Assembly: GCF_016618195.1 (NCBI RefSeq) | Contig: NZ_CP067099.1 | Location: 310,001-374,000 of the forward strand | Source: Providencia manganoxydans | GTDB lineage: Bacteria > Pseudomonadota > Gammaproteobacteria > Enterobacterales > Enterobacteriaceae | Direction of reading: 5' to 3' | Length of the DNA stretch: 64,000 nt | Shown: positions 38,475-48,748 of the stretch, piece by piece | Numbering within the stretch: the first letter of the stretch is position 1 | How the letters are laid out: every line of letters begins with the position of its first letter | Translations under genes and position numbers: made by a program | The notes under the pieces: generated by a model | Database searches by the model: none | The model's input: only the letters and a program-made list of their open reading frames with translations | Told to the model about the DNA's origin: nothing

Positions 38475-39281
38475 ATGAATAATATGAAAGGAATAGTTAA
38501 TAATGGAAATTCTGTGACACGTTTGCACGATTCAAAGATAACAACAGAATATCCAAAAAAGAGTATTGGAACGAGTTTTTTAAAGAAAATAAAAAGATTT
38601 ATTAATAAATTAGAACATTTTAGCTTACAAAAAACAGTGAAGTCTAAAGCTACACAGATTCTAAAAGTAGTATCAGTGAAAACAACTCCCACATTATCTT
38701 TAGCCCCATCACTAGATTCTAGAGTAGTTACACCGCCGCCCCCTCCTCCGATGCCATCCGTAAATTCAGTCATTACACCACCAATGGTGAAATTTGACTG
38801 TATTGCTAAAGGAACTGCATCACAGCCCCATGGGGAAGGTAAAATTGGAATGAATGCGGTTATTTTGCAATTAAAAGAGCATGCGGTATTCAAGAAGAAT
38901 GCAGAGAAATATCAAGTCACCGCTGATGAAATTATGGGGTCGATAAATATACCGCCATCACCACCACCGATGGCGAAGTTTGACGGTATTGCTAAAGGAA
39001 CTGCATCACAGCCTCATGGGGAAGGTAGAATTGGAATGGATGCGGTTATTTTGCAATTAAAAGAGCATGCGGTATTCAAGAAGAATGCAGAGAAATATCA
39101 AGTCACCGCTGATGAAATAATGGGGTCGATAAATACACCGCTACCACCACCGATGGCGAAATTTGCCGGTATTGCTAAAAGAATAGAATCGCAATCTCAT
39201 GGGGATGGTAAAGCAGGCATGGATCAGGTAATTGCCCAACTTAAAGAGCATCCAATATTTAAATTAAAAGAAAGTGATTAA
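38475..39281 (+). CDS. Proline-rich protein with three WH2-like repeats (unknown; candidate effector)
   Basis: I recognise no named gene. The 268-residue product has a basic N-terminal region (residues 30-66), a polyproline run PPPPPPMP (87-94), and three repeats at 104-165, 166-226 and 227-268, each led by a PPM motif. Each repeat contains an amphipathic segment such as GMDAVILQLKEHAVFKKN, which lines up with WH2 actin-binding motifs of N-WASP (ALLDQIREGAQLKKV): shared Ala, Gln, Glu, Ala, Lys-Lys, with hydrophobic positions kept. No signal peptide or membrane span is seen. ATG 38475 has GGGG eight bases upstream. It is AT-rich and sits alone between envZ and pstS. An actin-binding secreted effector is my inference; a repeat protein of other function is possible. 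Confidence 0.75.
   Translation: MNNMKGIVNNGNSVTRLHDSKITTEYPKKSIGTSFLKKIKRFINKLEHFSLQKTVKSKATQILKVVSVKTTPTLSLAPSLDSRVVTPPPPPPMPSVNSVITPPMVKFDCIAKGTASQPHGEGKIGMNAVILQLKEHAVFKKNAEKYQVTADEIMGSINIPPSPPPMAKFDGIAKGTASQPHGEGRIGMDAVILQLKEHAVFKKNAEKYQVTADEIMGSINTPLPPPMAKFAGIAKRIESQSHGDGKAGMDQVIAQLKEHPIFKLKESD
38784..39278 (+). repeat. Internal coding tandem repeats (186/183 bases)
   Basis: Copies start at 38784, 38970 and 39153. The first two are nearly identical, with one stretch of about 85 bases unchanged, and the third is shorter and diverged. The period is 62 then 61 codons. Confidence 0.9.
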
Positions 39282-39290
39282 TTATTTTTC

Positions 39291-39324
39291 AATCAATAAA
39301 CTCGTATTTACGAGTTTATTGATT
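39291..39324. terminator. Hairpin after the WH2-like gene
   Basis: AATCAATAAACTCG, loop TATTTA, CGAGTTTATTGATT: a perfect 14-pair stem 9 bases after the stop. Only A/T-rich flanks, no long T-tract. Confidence 0.7.
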
Positions 39325-39479
39325 TATACCTAATGCTGATTCAGATCTTTTTATGACAGCTTATCACTTTTGTTTCAATACAGACTGATTTCATGACAAA
39401 ATAATTACTATTTGATTTTTATAATTATTTTGTTAATTAAGTTGATATTTTTTGACAATCGGCATATCAAAAAAATCAA

Positions 39480-39530
39480 TTGTCATAAAACTGTCATAAA
39501 TTAGACATGTTGCTGTCATCAAATTGTCCT
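39480..39530 (+). promoter_or_regulatory. Two Pho boxes of the pst promoter
   Basis: TTGTCATAAAACTGTCAT at 39480-39497 is one mismatch from the PhoB consensus CTGTCATAWAWCTGTCAY. CTGTCATCAAATTGTCCT at 39513-39530 is a second, weaker box, 33 bases (three helical turns) downstream. This shows PhoB control of pstSCAB-phoU. Confidence 0.9.
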
Positions 39531-39598
39531 ATTTTTCCTACCGTGACATTTCACCAACAATTTACACTTAATTGTTTCTATACATCCCCGGAGGGATT

Positions 39599-40642
39599 AT
39601 GAAAATGATGCGTACAACCTTAGCTAGCGTAATGGCAGCAACCCTTTCAATGACTGCAATGTCTTCTTTTGCTGCCACAAGCTTAACCGGTGCAGGAGCA
39701 ACCTTTCCAGCACCCGTTTATGCTAAGTGGGCGGACTCTTATCAGAAAGAAACAGGTAATAAAGTGAACTATCAGGGGATCGGTTCTTCTGGTGGTGTTA
39801 AACAAATTAATGCAAAAACAGTTGATTTCGGTGCGTCAGATGCGCCATTGACTGATGAAAAACTAAAAGAAGATGGTTTGTTTCAGTTCCCAACCGTGAT
39901 TGGCGGTGTGGTATTGGCGGTTAACGTAAAAGGTATTCAGTCAGGGCAGCTGACTTTAGATGGTGCAACGTTAGGTGATATCTATCTGGGTAAAATCACT
40001 AAATGGAATGATCCCGCTATCGCTAAATTAAACCCAGATGCGAACCTGCCAGACCAAAACATTGCTGTGGTTAGACGTTCTGATGGTTCAGGTACCACTT
40101 TTGTCTTCACAAGCTACCTGTCAAAAGTCAGCTCAAATTGGAAAAATGATATCGGCGCGGGTTCAACCGTTAATTGGCCGAAAAACAGTGTCGGCGGTAA
40201 AGGTAACGATGGCGTAGCCGCCTTTGTTCAGCGCTTACCGGGCTCTATTGGTTATGTTGAATATGCCTATGCAAAACAAAACAACCTTGCTTATACTAAG
40301 TTAGTTTCTGCTGATGGTAAGGTCGTTTCACCAACAGGTGAGAGTTTCAGCGCAGCTGCGAAAAAAGTGGATTGGTCGAAATCATTCGCTCAAGATTTGA
40401 CTAACCGTGATGGCGATAACGCATGGCCAATCACTTCAACCACATTTATCTTAGTCCATAAAGACCAAGCGAATGCCGAGAAAGGTAAAGCGGTTCTCGA
40501 CTTCTTTAACTGGGGTTATGAAAAAGGTGGCAAACAGGCTGAAGCGCTAGATTACGCGGTTCTGCCTCAAGAAGTGGTTACCGCAGTTCGTGCAGCATGG
40601 AAAACAGAAATTAAAGATAGCCAAGGGAAACCCTTGTTCTAA
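39599..40642 (+). CDS. pstS: Phosphate-binding periplasmic protein PstS
   Basis: Periplasmic receptor of the high-affinity phosphate ABC transporter. The 347-residue precursor has a signal peptide ([18 protein letters not shown], cleavage after SSFA near residue 25). Phosphate-binding segments [31 protein letters not shown] and [11 protein letters not shown] are present. ATG 39599 follows GGAGGG; nine upstream codons in frame are rejected. First gene of the operon, behind two Pho boxes. Confidence 0.97.
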   Translation: MKMMRTTLASVMAATLSMTAMSSFAATSLTGAGATFPAPVYAKWADSYQKETGNKVNYQGIGSSGGVKQINAKTVDFGASDAPLTDEKLKEDGLFQFPTVIGGVVLAVNVKGIQSGQLTLDGATLGDIYLGKITKWNDPAIAKLNPDANLPDQNIAVVRRSDGSGTTFVFTSYLSKVSSNWKNDIGAGSTVNWPKNSVGGKGNDGVAAFVQRLPGSIGYVEYAYAKQNNLAYTKLVSADGKVVSPTGESFSAAAKKVDWSKSFAQDLTNRDGDNAWPITSTTFILVHKDQANAEKGKAVLDFFNWGYEKGGKQAEALDYAVLPQEVVTAVRAAWKTEIKDSQGKPLF

Positions 40643-40688
40643 GATGTGAGGCAAGAGAGGCGAGAGCCTCCTAAAGGCTGGTAATGGT

Positions 40689-40717
40689 AGGCGGATGATG
40701 AGGAACACCATCCGCCT
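40689..40717 (+). terminator. Hairpin between pstS and pstC
   Basis: AGGCGGATG, loop, CATCCGCCT: nine pairs with no T-tract. It likely protects pstS mRNA or reduces read-through, which would fit more receptor than permease. Confidence 0.55.
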
Positions 40718-40773
40718 TCTAACGTAGTAACTAAATCCTACTAGTAAAGTAGGTGTAGGATGAGAAAAAGCGC

Positions 40774-41730
40774 ATGGCCGAAAAAACAACGGCATTTAAA
40801 GCACCGAGTAAGTCAGGCGATGTGATATTTGGCGCATTAGTTAAGATTGCTGCGCTAATCACATTGTTAATGCTTGGTGGCATCATTATTTCCCTTATTT
40901 TTGCCTCGTGGCCGAGTATGCAGAAATTTGGGTTTTCGTTTTTATGGACCAAAGAGTGGGATGCTCCCGCAGAGCAGTTTGGTGCCCTTGTGCCAATTTA
41001 TGGCACGATAGTGACATCGCTGATCGCTCTGATTATTGCTGTACCTGTTAGTTTTGGTATTGCATTGTTCTTAACTGAACTTGCTCCCAATTGGTTAAAG
41101 CGCCCGTTGGGTATTGCTATTGAGCTTCTCGCCGCAATTCCAAGTATTGTTTATGGTATGTGGGGGCTATTTGTTTTTGCGCCTCTGTTTGCTGAATATT
41201 TCCAAGAGCCTGTTGGCAACGTGATGTCGAGCATCCCGATCGTCGGCGAGCTTTTCTCAGGTCCTGCATTTGGGATTGGTATTTTGGCCGCGGGGATCAT
41301 CCTTGCCATTATGATCATTCCTTATATTGCCTCAGTAATGCGTGACGTATTTGAACAAACCCCTGTCATGATGAAAGAGTCCGCATATGGTATCGGTTGT
41401 ACCACATGGGAAGTGATTTGGAACATTGTATTACCTTACACTCGCAACGGGGTCATTGGGGGGGTTATGCTAGGCCTTGGTCGCGCACTTGGTGAAACTA
41501 TGGCTGTTACCTTCGTGATCGGTAACACTTACCAATTAGATAGTTTCTCATTATTTATGCCGGGTAACAGTATTACTTCAGCGTTAGCGAATGAATTTGC
41601 TGAAGCGGAAAGTGGTTTACATACTTCTGCATTGATGGAACTTGGGTTGATCTTGTTTGTTATCACTTTCATTGTTCTCGCAATATCCAAGTTGATGGTG
41701 ATGCGTTTAGCGAAGAACGAGGGCCGTTAA
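40774..41730 (+). CDS. pstC: Phosphate ABC transporter permease PstC
   Basis: Inner-membrane permease subunit, 318 residues (E. coli 319), with six predicted spans. [20 protein letters not shown] near residue 55 and the ABC permease EAA-type loop [15 protein letters not shown] (about residue 205) are family features. pstA starts one base after its stop. Confidence 0.96.
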   Translation: MAEKTTAFKAPSKSGDVIFGALVKIAALITLLMLGGIIISLIFASWPSMQKFGFSFLWTKEWDAPAEQFGALVPIYGTIVTSLIALIIAVPVSFGIALFLTELAPNWLKRPLGIAIELLAAIPSIVYGMWGLFVFAPLFAEYFQEPVGNVMSSIPIVGELFSGPAFGIGILAAGIILAIMIIPYIASVMRDVFEQTPVMMKESAYGIGCTTWEVIWNIVLPYTRNGVIGGVMLGLGRALGETMAVTFVIGNTYQLDSFSLFMPGNSITSALANEFAEAESGLHTSALMELGLILFVITFIVLAISKLMVMRLAKNEGR

Positions 41731-41731
41731 T

Positions 41732-42613
41732 ATGTCGACATCTCAACACATGATTGTTAATGACAAAGAACGTGCTCGCCGGCAAGCATGGCGTCGCCAA
41801 GTAAACCGCATGGCTTTGTTTGTCTCTATGTTAACCATGGCATTTGGGCTGTTTTGGTTGGTTTGGATCCTGTTCTCAACAGTGACAAAAGGGATTGATG
41901 GTATGTCCTTGAATCTGTTCACTGAAATGACTCCTCCACCAAACACTGAAGGTGGTGGTCTGGCTAACGCGATCGCAGGTAGTGGATTATTGATTTTATG
42001 GGCGACTGTGATAGGGACTCCGCTCGGTATTTTAGCGGGTATCTATTTAGCTGAATACGGTCGTAAGTCATGGCTGGCATCTGTCACTCGCTTTATTAAT
42101 GACATTTTGCTCTCCGCACCTTCGATTGTTGTTGGCCTATTTGTCTACACTATCGTTGTTGCTCAAGTTCAACACTTCTCTGGCTGGGCAGGGGTGATTG
42201 CATTAGCATTATTGCAAATCCCTATCGTGATTCGTACTACAGAAAACATGCTCAAATTGGTACCTGATAGCTTGCGTGAAGCGGCATATGCGCTAGGTAC
42301 GCCAAAGTGGAAAATGATTTTATCTATTACGTTGAAAGCATCAGTATCCGGGATCATTACGGGTATCTTATTAGCTATTGCACGTATCGCAGGTGAAACT
42401 GCCCCATTACTGTTCACATCATTATCGAATCAGTTCTGGAGTACAGATATGAGCGAGCCAATTGCTAACCTACCTGTAACTATCTTCAAATTTGCGATGA
42501 GCCCGTTCTCTGAATGGCAAGAACTGGCGTGGGCAGGGGTTCTGTTGATCACCCTCTGTGTCCTGTTAATAAATATTATCGCTCGCGTTGTGTTTGCTCA
42601 GAAAAAACACTAA
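41732..42613 (+). CDS. pstA: Phosphate ABC transporter permease PstA
   Basis: Second permease subunit, 293 residues (E. coli 296). An N-terminal span follows a basic cytoplasmic start. The EAA loop [20 protein letters not shown] lies in the second half and docks on Pst[16 protein letters not shown] is a PstA signature. It is 37 bases upstream of pstB. Confidence 0.96.
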   Translation: MSTSQHMIVNDKERARRQAWRRQVNRMALFVSMLTMAFGLFWLVWILFSTVTKGIDGMSLNLFTEMTPPPNTEGGGLANAIAGSGLLILWATVIGTPLGILAGIYLAEYGRKSWLASVTRFINDILLSAPSIVVGLFVYTIVVAQVQHFSGWAGVIALALLQIPIVIRTTENMLKLVPDSLREAAYALGTPKWKMILSITLKASVSGIITGILLAIARIAGETAPLLFTSLSNQFWSTDMSEPIANLPVTIFKFAMSPFSEWQELAWAGVLLITLCVLLINIIARVVFAQKKH

Positions 42614-42638
42614 ACCCGGATCGAATAAAGAATTATAG

Positions 42639-43427
<789 letters not shown>

Positions 43428-43440
43428 TATGGAGCCGACT

Positions 43441-44154
43441 ATGGATACGCTGAACCACAACAAACATATTTCTGGGCAGTTCAATGCTGAGCTGGAACAT
43501 ATCCATACTGAATTGATGACCATGGGAGGGCTGGTTGAAGAACAGCTCACCAAGGCGATCACTGCCATGCACAATCAGGATGAGGCTCTAGCACGCGAAG
43601 TTATCGAAAATGACCACAAAGTCAACATGATGGAAGTGGCAATTGACGAAGAATGTGTGAAAATTATCGCTAAACGGCAACCAACGGCAAGTGATTTGCG
43701 TCTGATAATGGCAATTTCAAAAACGATTGCTGAATTAGAACGTATTGGTGATGTGGCTGATAAAATTTGCCAAACAGCACTCGAAAAATTCTCTCATCAG
43801 CATCAACCGCTGCTGGTTAGCCTTGAATCATTAGGCCGACATACTGTACAAATGTTGCATGATGTACTGGACGCTTTTGCCCGTATGGATCTGGAAGAAG
43901 CTATCCGTATCTATCGTGAAGATGAAAAAGTTGACCAAGAGTATGAAGGTATTGTGCGTCAACTGATGACCTACATGATGGAAGATCCAAGAACGATACC
44001 TAGCGTACTCACTGCGTTGTTTTGCGCGCGCTCTATCGAACGTATCGGTGACCGCTGCCAAAACATTTGCGAGTTTATATTCTACTATGTCAAAGGCCAA
44101 GATTTCAGGCATGTAGGCGGGGATCAGCTAGAGAAAATGATGACCAAAAAATAG
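43441..44154 (+). CDS. phoU: Phosphate signalling protein PhoU
   Basis: Cytoplasmic negative regulator that links PstSCAB to PhoR and keeps the Pho regulon off when phosphate is plentiful. The 237-residue, all-helical protein has two three-helix bundles with the metal-binding motifs [13 protein letters not shown] and [18 protein letters not shown] 43441 with GGAG six bases upstream matches the E. coli start; ATG 43429 would add four residues. Confidence 0.96.
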   Translation: MDTLNHNKHISGQFNAELEHIHTELMTMGGLVEEQLTKAITAMHNQDEALAREVIENDHKVNMMEVAIDEECVKIIAKRQPTASDLRLIMAISKTIAELERIGDVADKICQTALEKFSHQHQPLLVSLESLGRHTVQMLHDVLDAFARMDLEEAIRIYREDEKVDQEYEGIVRQLMTYMMEDPRTIPSVLTALFCARSIERIGDRCQNICEFIFYYVKGQDFRHVGGDQLEKMMTKK

Positions 44155-44229
44155 CCGTCATACTTCGCGCCGTAGCGTTGTTGGCTGCAATCACGAACTC
44201 TAGTCACATATTTATGTATGCTCCTAGGG
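44154..44229. repeat. Truncated ERIC-like copy (left part only)
   Basis: GCCGTCATACTTCGCGCC to TGTATGCTCCTAGGG directly after phoU. It repeats the left 75 bases of the next element with a few changes and then stops. Confidence 0.7.
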
Positions 44230-44234
44230 TTCCA

Positions 44235-44363
44235 TATGCCCGTCATATTTCGCTCCACAGCGTTGTTGGCTGCAATCGCGAACCCTAGTCACATACTTAT
44301 GTATGCTCCTAGGGCTTCGCTCTTTTGCCGCCTAGCTGTAGAACGAACTATTTAGGGCATGCA
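44235..44363. repeat. ERIC-like element, variant, full length
   Basis: TGCCCGTCATATTTCGCTCC at the left, CTAGTCACATACTTATGTATGCTCCTAGG in the centre (quoted in part: TAGTCACATACTTATG), and CGAACTATTTAGGGCATGCA at the right. The terminal inverted repeat is kept but differs from the TATACTC...GAGTATA ends of other copies. Confidence 0.7.
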
Positions 44364-44420
44364 TATTTAGATTTATTTATTTTATTCTCATTTTCTAGAG
44401 TGTTATATATTTTAATATTA

Positions 44421-44465
44421 ATATCACCAATATCACCAATATCACCAATATCACCAATATCACCA
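44421..44465. repeat. Five tandem copies of a 9-base unit
   Basis: ATATCACCA repeated five times without change, in a non-coding AT-rich stretch between the ERIC pair and the amino-acid transporter genes. The rest of 44466-44738 shows no gene or clear site. Confidence 0.95.
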
Positions 44466-44738
44466 ATATTTCAATTCTGTGTGCATCCCCATCAGAGCGT
44501 TCGGTTACGCTACAGATAAAATCCCCTTAAGGTAAAAAATAATTAACTTATCGGCCTTTAAGTAAATTATATTTTACTTTTTATGTTCTCTTCGCCAGCA
44601 ATGCGCGACATGATTTAAAACACAATACTCATATTCCTTTTTATTATAAATATATTAATTAATAGTATTTCAAGAAATAAGGCTTCCTTGATAACTTGAG
44701 ATGGTCGATTTACACAAATTTACCGTCAGGGGTGTTCA

Positions 44739-45569
44739 ATGAAAGCTCGTGTTTTAACTACTGCATTACTTGCAGGATTTGCGCTGCTGGCTAACGTTGC
44801 CAAGGCAGATAAACTGGATGACATCAAGCAAGCCGGTGTTATTCGTGTCGCAGTGTTTGATAGCAATCCACCATTTGGGTTTATTGACCCACAAAGCAAA
44901 AAACTCACGGGCTACGATGTTGATATCGCGCAAGCAATCGCTGATAACCTTGGCGTCAAATTAGAACTGCGTCCAACCAATCCCGCTAACCGTATTCCAC
45001 TGCTAACTTCAGGTAAAGTAGACTTAATTGGCGCTAATTTCACCATTACTGATGAACGCGCGAAACAAGTGGATTTTTCTATCCCTGACTTTGCGACAGG
45101 GCAGAAGTTTATCGCTCGTAAAGGCGTGTTAAAAACCCCTGATGATATTGCGCCACTGCGTATCGGTGCCGATAAAGGGACTGTTCAAGAAGTGACGCTG
45201 CGTGAACGTTATCCTGATACTAAAGTGATTTCTTATGATGATACTCCACAGGCGTTCGCTGCTCTGCGTAATGGTAATGTGCAAGCAATCACTCAAGATG
45301 ATGCAAAACTGGTTGGTTTATTAGGTAATTTACCTGAAAAAGTAAAAGCGGATTTTGAAATTTCACCATTCAGTATTACACGCGAATATCAAGCGCTGGC
45401 AGCCTCTAAAGGTGAACAGCGTCTAGTTGAAAACGTCAATGAAGCGTTATTGAAACTCGAAAAAGAGGGTCAAGCAGAAGTGATTTATAACCGCTGGTTT
45501 GGCCCAGATACAAAAGCTGCTCAACCACGCGGTGATTTTAAATTCGCGCCGCTCGATCAGCAAAAGTAA
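44739..45569 (+). CDS. Periplasmic amino-acid-binding protein (PAAT family)
   Basis: Solute-binding protein of a polar amino-acid ABC transporter. The 276-residue precursor has a signal peptide (LLAGFALLANVAKA, cleavage after AKA near residue 23). SBP_bac_3 signatures: VFDSNPPFGFID, GYDVDIAQAIADNLG, RIPLLTSGKVDLIGANFTIT, and a late RWFG. Substrate is unknown; glutamate/aspartate-type is a reasonable guess from the permeases. A strong hairpin separates it from them. Confidence 0.88.
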   Translation: MKARVLTTALLAGFALLANVAKADKLDDIKQAGVIRVAVFDSNPPFGFIDPQSKKLTGYDVDIAQAIADNLGVKLELRPTNPANRIPLLTSGKVDLIGANFTITDERAKQVDFSIPDFATGQKFIARKGVLKTPDDIAPLRIGADKGTVQEVTLRERYPDTKVISYDDTPQAFAALRNGNVQAITQDDAKLVGLLGNLPEKVKADFEISPFSITREYQALAASKGEQRLVENVNEALLKLEKEGQAEVIYNRWFGPDTKAAQPRGDFKFAPLDQQK

Positions 45570-45591
45570 TTTGTAGTTCTTAATCAGTGAC

Positions 45592-45623
45592 AACAACCCC
45601 GCTATCAATAGCGGGGTTGTTGG
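45592..45623 (+). terminator. Hairpin between binding protein and permease genes
   Basis: CAACAACCCCGCTA, loop TCAA, TAGCGGGGTTGTTG: 14 perfect pairs. No T-tract, so it is probably a partial terminator or mRNA stabiliser that favours the binding protein. Confidence 0.65.
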
Positions 45624-45641
45624 TTATCAAAGGCAGCATCT

Positions 45642-46394
45642 ATGTTTGAAAAATTTATTAGCGGTGAATTTCTGTCGCAGCATTTTTTGGCTCCCGAGTA
45701 TTTAACATGGTTTGGCTATGGGCTATTGCTGACGATTTGGATCTCGGTTTGTACCATTGTGGCTGCAACGCTATTAGGTTTTTTGGTTGCCTCGGCGAGG
45801 GATAGCCAAATAGCGCCATTGCGTTGGATAGTGAATATTTATATTTCGATTTTCCGTAATACACCGTTGTTAGTTCAACTGTTTTTTTGGGCCTTCGCAT
45901 CACGTGATATTTTGTCACCTGACGTGATGGATTGGTTAAATACTCCCCATGAGGCCACTTTTTTAGGGATCACTTTGAGTTGGCCATCATATGAGTTTTT
46001 AGCCGGTTTTGTTGGGCTTACGTTATATACCATTCCTTTTATCGCGGAGGAAATTCGTTCAGGTATTCGTGGTGTACGACAAGGCCAAAAGTACGCTGCT
46101 TTTGCATTGGGTTTAACGGGATGGCAGTCAATGAGGTACGTTGTGTTACCACAAGCGGTAAAGATTGCGATGCCACCTTTGTTAGGGCAATACATGAATG
46201 TGGTAAAAAACTCTTCATTAACGATGGCAATTGGCGTTGCAGAACTCTCTTATGTATCACGTCAAGTCGATAGCCAAACACTCAAAACTTTTACTGCGTT
46301 TGGTATCGCGACAGTGTTGTACATTGCCATTATTGCGGTAATGGAAGCGTGGGGGCAGTGGCGAGCACAACGTAATTTAGCGGTGAGGGTATAA
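45642..46394 (+). CDS. Amino-acid ABC transporter permease, first subunit
   Basis: Inner-membrane permease of 250 residues in the HisM/GltJ group. FRNTPLLVQLFFWAF in the N-terminal half and the EAA loop AAFALGLTGWQSMRYVVLPQA are diagnostic. NVVKNSSLTMAIGVAEL follows. The next permease begins two bases after its stop, so the two are co-translated. Confidence 0.9.
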   Translation: MFEKFISGEFLSQHFLAPEYLTWFGYGLLLTIWISVCTIVAATLLGFLVASARDSQIAPLRWIVNIYISIFRNTPLLVQLFFWAFASRDILSPDVMDWLNTPHEATFLGITLSWPSYEFLAGFVGLTLYTIPFIAEEIRSGIRGVRQGQKYAAFALGLTGWQSMRYVVLPQAVKIAMPPLLGQYMNVVKNSSLTMAIGVAELSYVSRQVDSQTLKTFTAFGIATVLYIAIIAVMEAWGQWRAQRNLAVRV

Positions 46395-46395
46395 A

Positions 46396-47148
46396 ATGGA
46401 TTTTTCTGTAATAGAGCAAAATTGGCAGTATCTGTTATTTGGTACTTTTCCTGATGGACCAATTGAAGGCGCTTTGTTGACTCTAATCATCAGCCTGATT
46501 GCAGGTATTGCATCGATTATACTTGGTACGCTGGGCGGTGTTGCTTTGGCGATGCTACGTGGTTTTTGGATGAACCTATTTGCTGCATTTTTAGGTTTTT
46601 TCCGTGCAATACCCGTCATTATGTTGATTTTTTGGACCTATTTCTTACTGCCAATTGTCTTTAACGCTGATATTCCAGGTATTACGTCGGTGATTTGTGC
46701 ATTAGCTCTGATTACTTCAGCTTATCTCGCACATGCGGTAAAAGCCGGTATTTTAGCGATTGGTCAAGGGCAGTGGCAGGCCGGTTTATCGTTAGGTTTT
46801 AGTCGCTGGCAGGTATTATGGCAAATTATTTTGCCTCAAGCGCTACGTATGATGGTGCCATCATTTATTAATCAATGGGTAGCCCTGATCAAAGATACTT
46901 CTTTGGCTTACGTGGTAGGGGTTGCTGAATTGTCATTCTTAGCTAACCAAGTCAATAATCGTGAAATGGTGTATCCGATGGAAGTATTTTTATTTGTTGG
47001 GTTTATCTATTTCATAATGTGTTTGACGCTAGAAATTGTTGCAAACCTTGTCGCAAAACGAATAAGTCGTCAAAATCAATCCACTGCACCATCCATAAAG
47101 CGTTCTTTGCTATTTTGGCGTCGACAAAAATTATTGGCCTTATCTTAA
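46396..47148 (+). CDS. Amino-acid ABC transporter permease, second subunit
   Basis: Inner-membrane permease of 250 residues paired with the gene before it. GFFRAIPVIMLIFWTYF and the EAA loop GLSLGFSRWQVLWQIILPQALR mark the PAAT family (quoted in parts: SLGFSRWQVLWQI). LIKDTSLAYVVGVAEL matches the segment near the end of the partner. No ATPase gene follows; adeP is next. Confidence 0.9.
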   Translation: MDFSVIEQNWQYLLFGTFPDGPIEGALLTLIISLIAGIASIILGTLGGVALAMLRGFWMNLFAAFLGFFRAIPVIMLIFWTYFLLPIVFNADIPGITSVICALALITSAYLAHAVKAGILAIGQGQWQAGLSLGFSRWQVLWQIILPQALRMMVPSFINQWVALIKDTSLAYVVGVAELSFLANQVNNREMVYPMEVFLFVGFIYFIMCLTLEIVANLVAKRISRQNQSTAPSIKRSLLFWRRQKLLALS

Positions 47149-47155
47149 TTGGTCA

Positions 47156-47200
47156 TTAATGGCGGCTTTGAATGGTCGCCATTAAAATTTCTTTTTTTTC
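47156..47200 (+). terminator. Terminator of the amino-acid transporter genes
   Basis: TTAATGGCG, loop, CGCCATTAA, then AATTTCTTTTTTTT. Confidence 0.85.
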
Positions 47201-47260
47201 TGCATGTTCTGATTCGCCTTGCTGTATCAGTGAGTTAGCGCATTCCTATCGGTTATATTT

Positions 47261-47276
47261 ACGCAAACGTTTTCTT
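47261..47276. promoter_or_regulatory. PurR operator upstream of adeP
   Basis: ACGCAAACGTTTTCTT is a full match to the PurR consensus ACGCAAACGTTTTCNT. It lies 80 bases before adeP, just after a TTATAT that could be the -10 box, so it would repress in the presence of hypoxanthine or guanine. Confidence 0.85.
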
Positions 47277-47356
47277 TTTTGCATTTTAACGGTAACACTC
47301 TTGTTTTGTTTGTTGTAGGATAGGGCGAAAAAAACTTTTTTTGGGCGCAATATTTC

Positions 47357-48691
47357 ATGAGTAATCAATCTTCTGGCTCTGTGCAGCAGCAGGGTCTGTT
47401 TCAGCGTGTTTTTAAATTACAAGAACACGGTACAACGGCAAGAACAGAAGTCGTTGCGGGTTTTACCACATTTCTCACGATGGTTTACATTGTCTTTGTT
47501 AACCCACAAATTCTCTCAGTCGCAGGTATGGATATCAAAGCGGTATTCGTGACTACATGCTTAATTGCGGCGATTGGTAGTATTCTAATGGGATTATTGG
47601 CAAATCTACCTATCGCTGTTGCGCCTGCAATGGGGCTTAACGCCTTTTTTGCCTTTGTGGTTGTTGGCGCAATGGGATATTCGTGGCAAGTCGCTATGGG
47701 GGCTGTGTTCTGGGGTGCGGTAGGCTTGTTTATTTTAACCTTATTTCGCATTCGTTATTGGATCATTGCGAACATTCCATTAAGTCTACGAGTGGGTATC
47801 ACTAGTGGGATTGGCTTATTTATTGCCATGATGGGCTTAAAAAACTCAGGTATCATCGTTGCGAATCCAGATACTCTAGTTTCTATTGGTAATTTTACTC
47901 AACATAATGTCTGGTTGGGGGCGCTTGGCTTCTTCATTATTGCCATCCTAGCTGCGCGTAATATCCATGCCGCAGTATTAGTGTCGATTGTGGTCACGAC
48001 ATTGATCGGCCTTGCACTAGGGGATGTACAGTTTAATGGTATTTTCTCTCTACCACCAAGTATTACAACGGTAGTGGGTCAAGTTGATATTATGGGGTCG
48101 TTAGATCTGGCACTATCAGGGGTTATTTTTGCCTTTATGTTAGTTAACTTATTTGACTCTTCAGGCACCATGATCGGCGTGACAGATAAAGCAGGAATTA
48201 CTGATGCACGCGGTACTTTCCCACGCATGAAACAAGCCTTGTATGTGGATAGCTTAAGTTCAGTAGCGGGTTCTGCGATGGGCACTTCATCAGTGACCGC
48301 TTACATTGAAAGCTCCTCGGGTGTTTCTGTTGGTGGCCGTACTGGTTTAACCGCACTGGTTGTCGGTGTGTTGTTCTTATTGACCATGTTTATCTCTCCA
48401 CTGGCAGGTATGGTACCTGCGTATGCAACCGCGGGTGCACTGATTTACGTCGGTGTCTTGATGACATCCAGTTTGACCCGTGTTAAGTGGGATGATTTAA
48501 CTGAATCAGTACCTGCATTTATTACTGCGGTGATGATGCCATTCAGTTTTTCAATTACTGAAGGTATCGCATTAGGCTTTATTGCTTATTGTGCGATGAA
48601 AATTGGTACTGGCCGCTGGCGTGACCTAGGTCTGTGTGTGATTTTAGTTTCCATTTTATTTATTTTAAAAATGGTTCTGGTTGACGCTTAA
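47357..48691 (+). CDS. adeP: Adenine permease AdeP (NCS2/AzgA family)
   Basis: Inner-membrane proton-coupled adenine importer, 444 residues (E. coli YieG/AdeP 445). AzgA signatures: FTTFLTMVYIVFVNPQIL, ANLPIAVAPAMGLNAFFAF, and VNLFDSSGTMIGVTDKAG. It has about 12-14 hydrophobic segments. Gene similarity is high enough to prefer adeP over its paralogue adeQ. The start ATG has a poor ribosome site. Confidence 0.9.
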   Translation: MSNQSSGSVQQQGLFQRVFKLQEHGTTARTEVVAGFTTFLTMVYIVFVNPQILSVAGMDIKAVFVTTCLIAAIGSILMGLLANLPIAVAPAMGLNAFFAFVVVGAMGYSWQVAMGAVFWGAVGLFILTLFRIRYWIIANIPLSLRVGITSGIGLFIAMMGLKNSGIIVANPDTLVSIGNFTQHNVWLGALGFFIIAILAARNIHAAVLVSIVVTTLIGLALGDVQFNGIFSLPPSITTVVGQVDIMGSLDLALSGVIFAFMLVNLFDSSGTMIGVTDKAGITDARGTFPRMKQALYVDSLSSVAGSAMGTSSVTAYIESSSGVSVGGRTGLTALVVGVLFLLTMFISPLAGMVPAYATAGALIYVGVLMTSSLTRVKWDDLTESVPAFITAVMMPFSFSITEGIALGFIAYCAMKIGTGRWRDLGLCVILVSILFILKMVLVDA

Positions 48692-48720
48692 TTATCTCTT
48701 CTTACCACGCCTTTCGTGAT

Positions 48721-48748
48721 AAACGGTTCTCGTTATGAGAGCCGTTTT
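48721..48748 (+). terminator. adeP terminator
   Basis: AAACGGTTCTC, loop GTTAT, GAGAGCCGTTTT, shortly after the adeP stop. Confidence 0.85.

Noticed and set aside
44325..44519. Open frame with Ile-Ser-Pro repeats
   Set aside because: Produced by the ERIC end and the ATATCACCA tandem repeat; no ribosome site.
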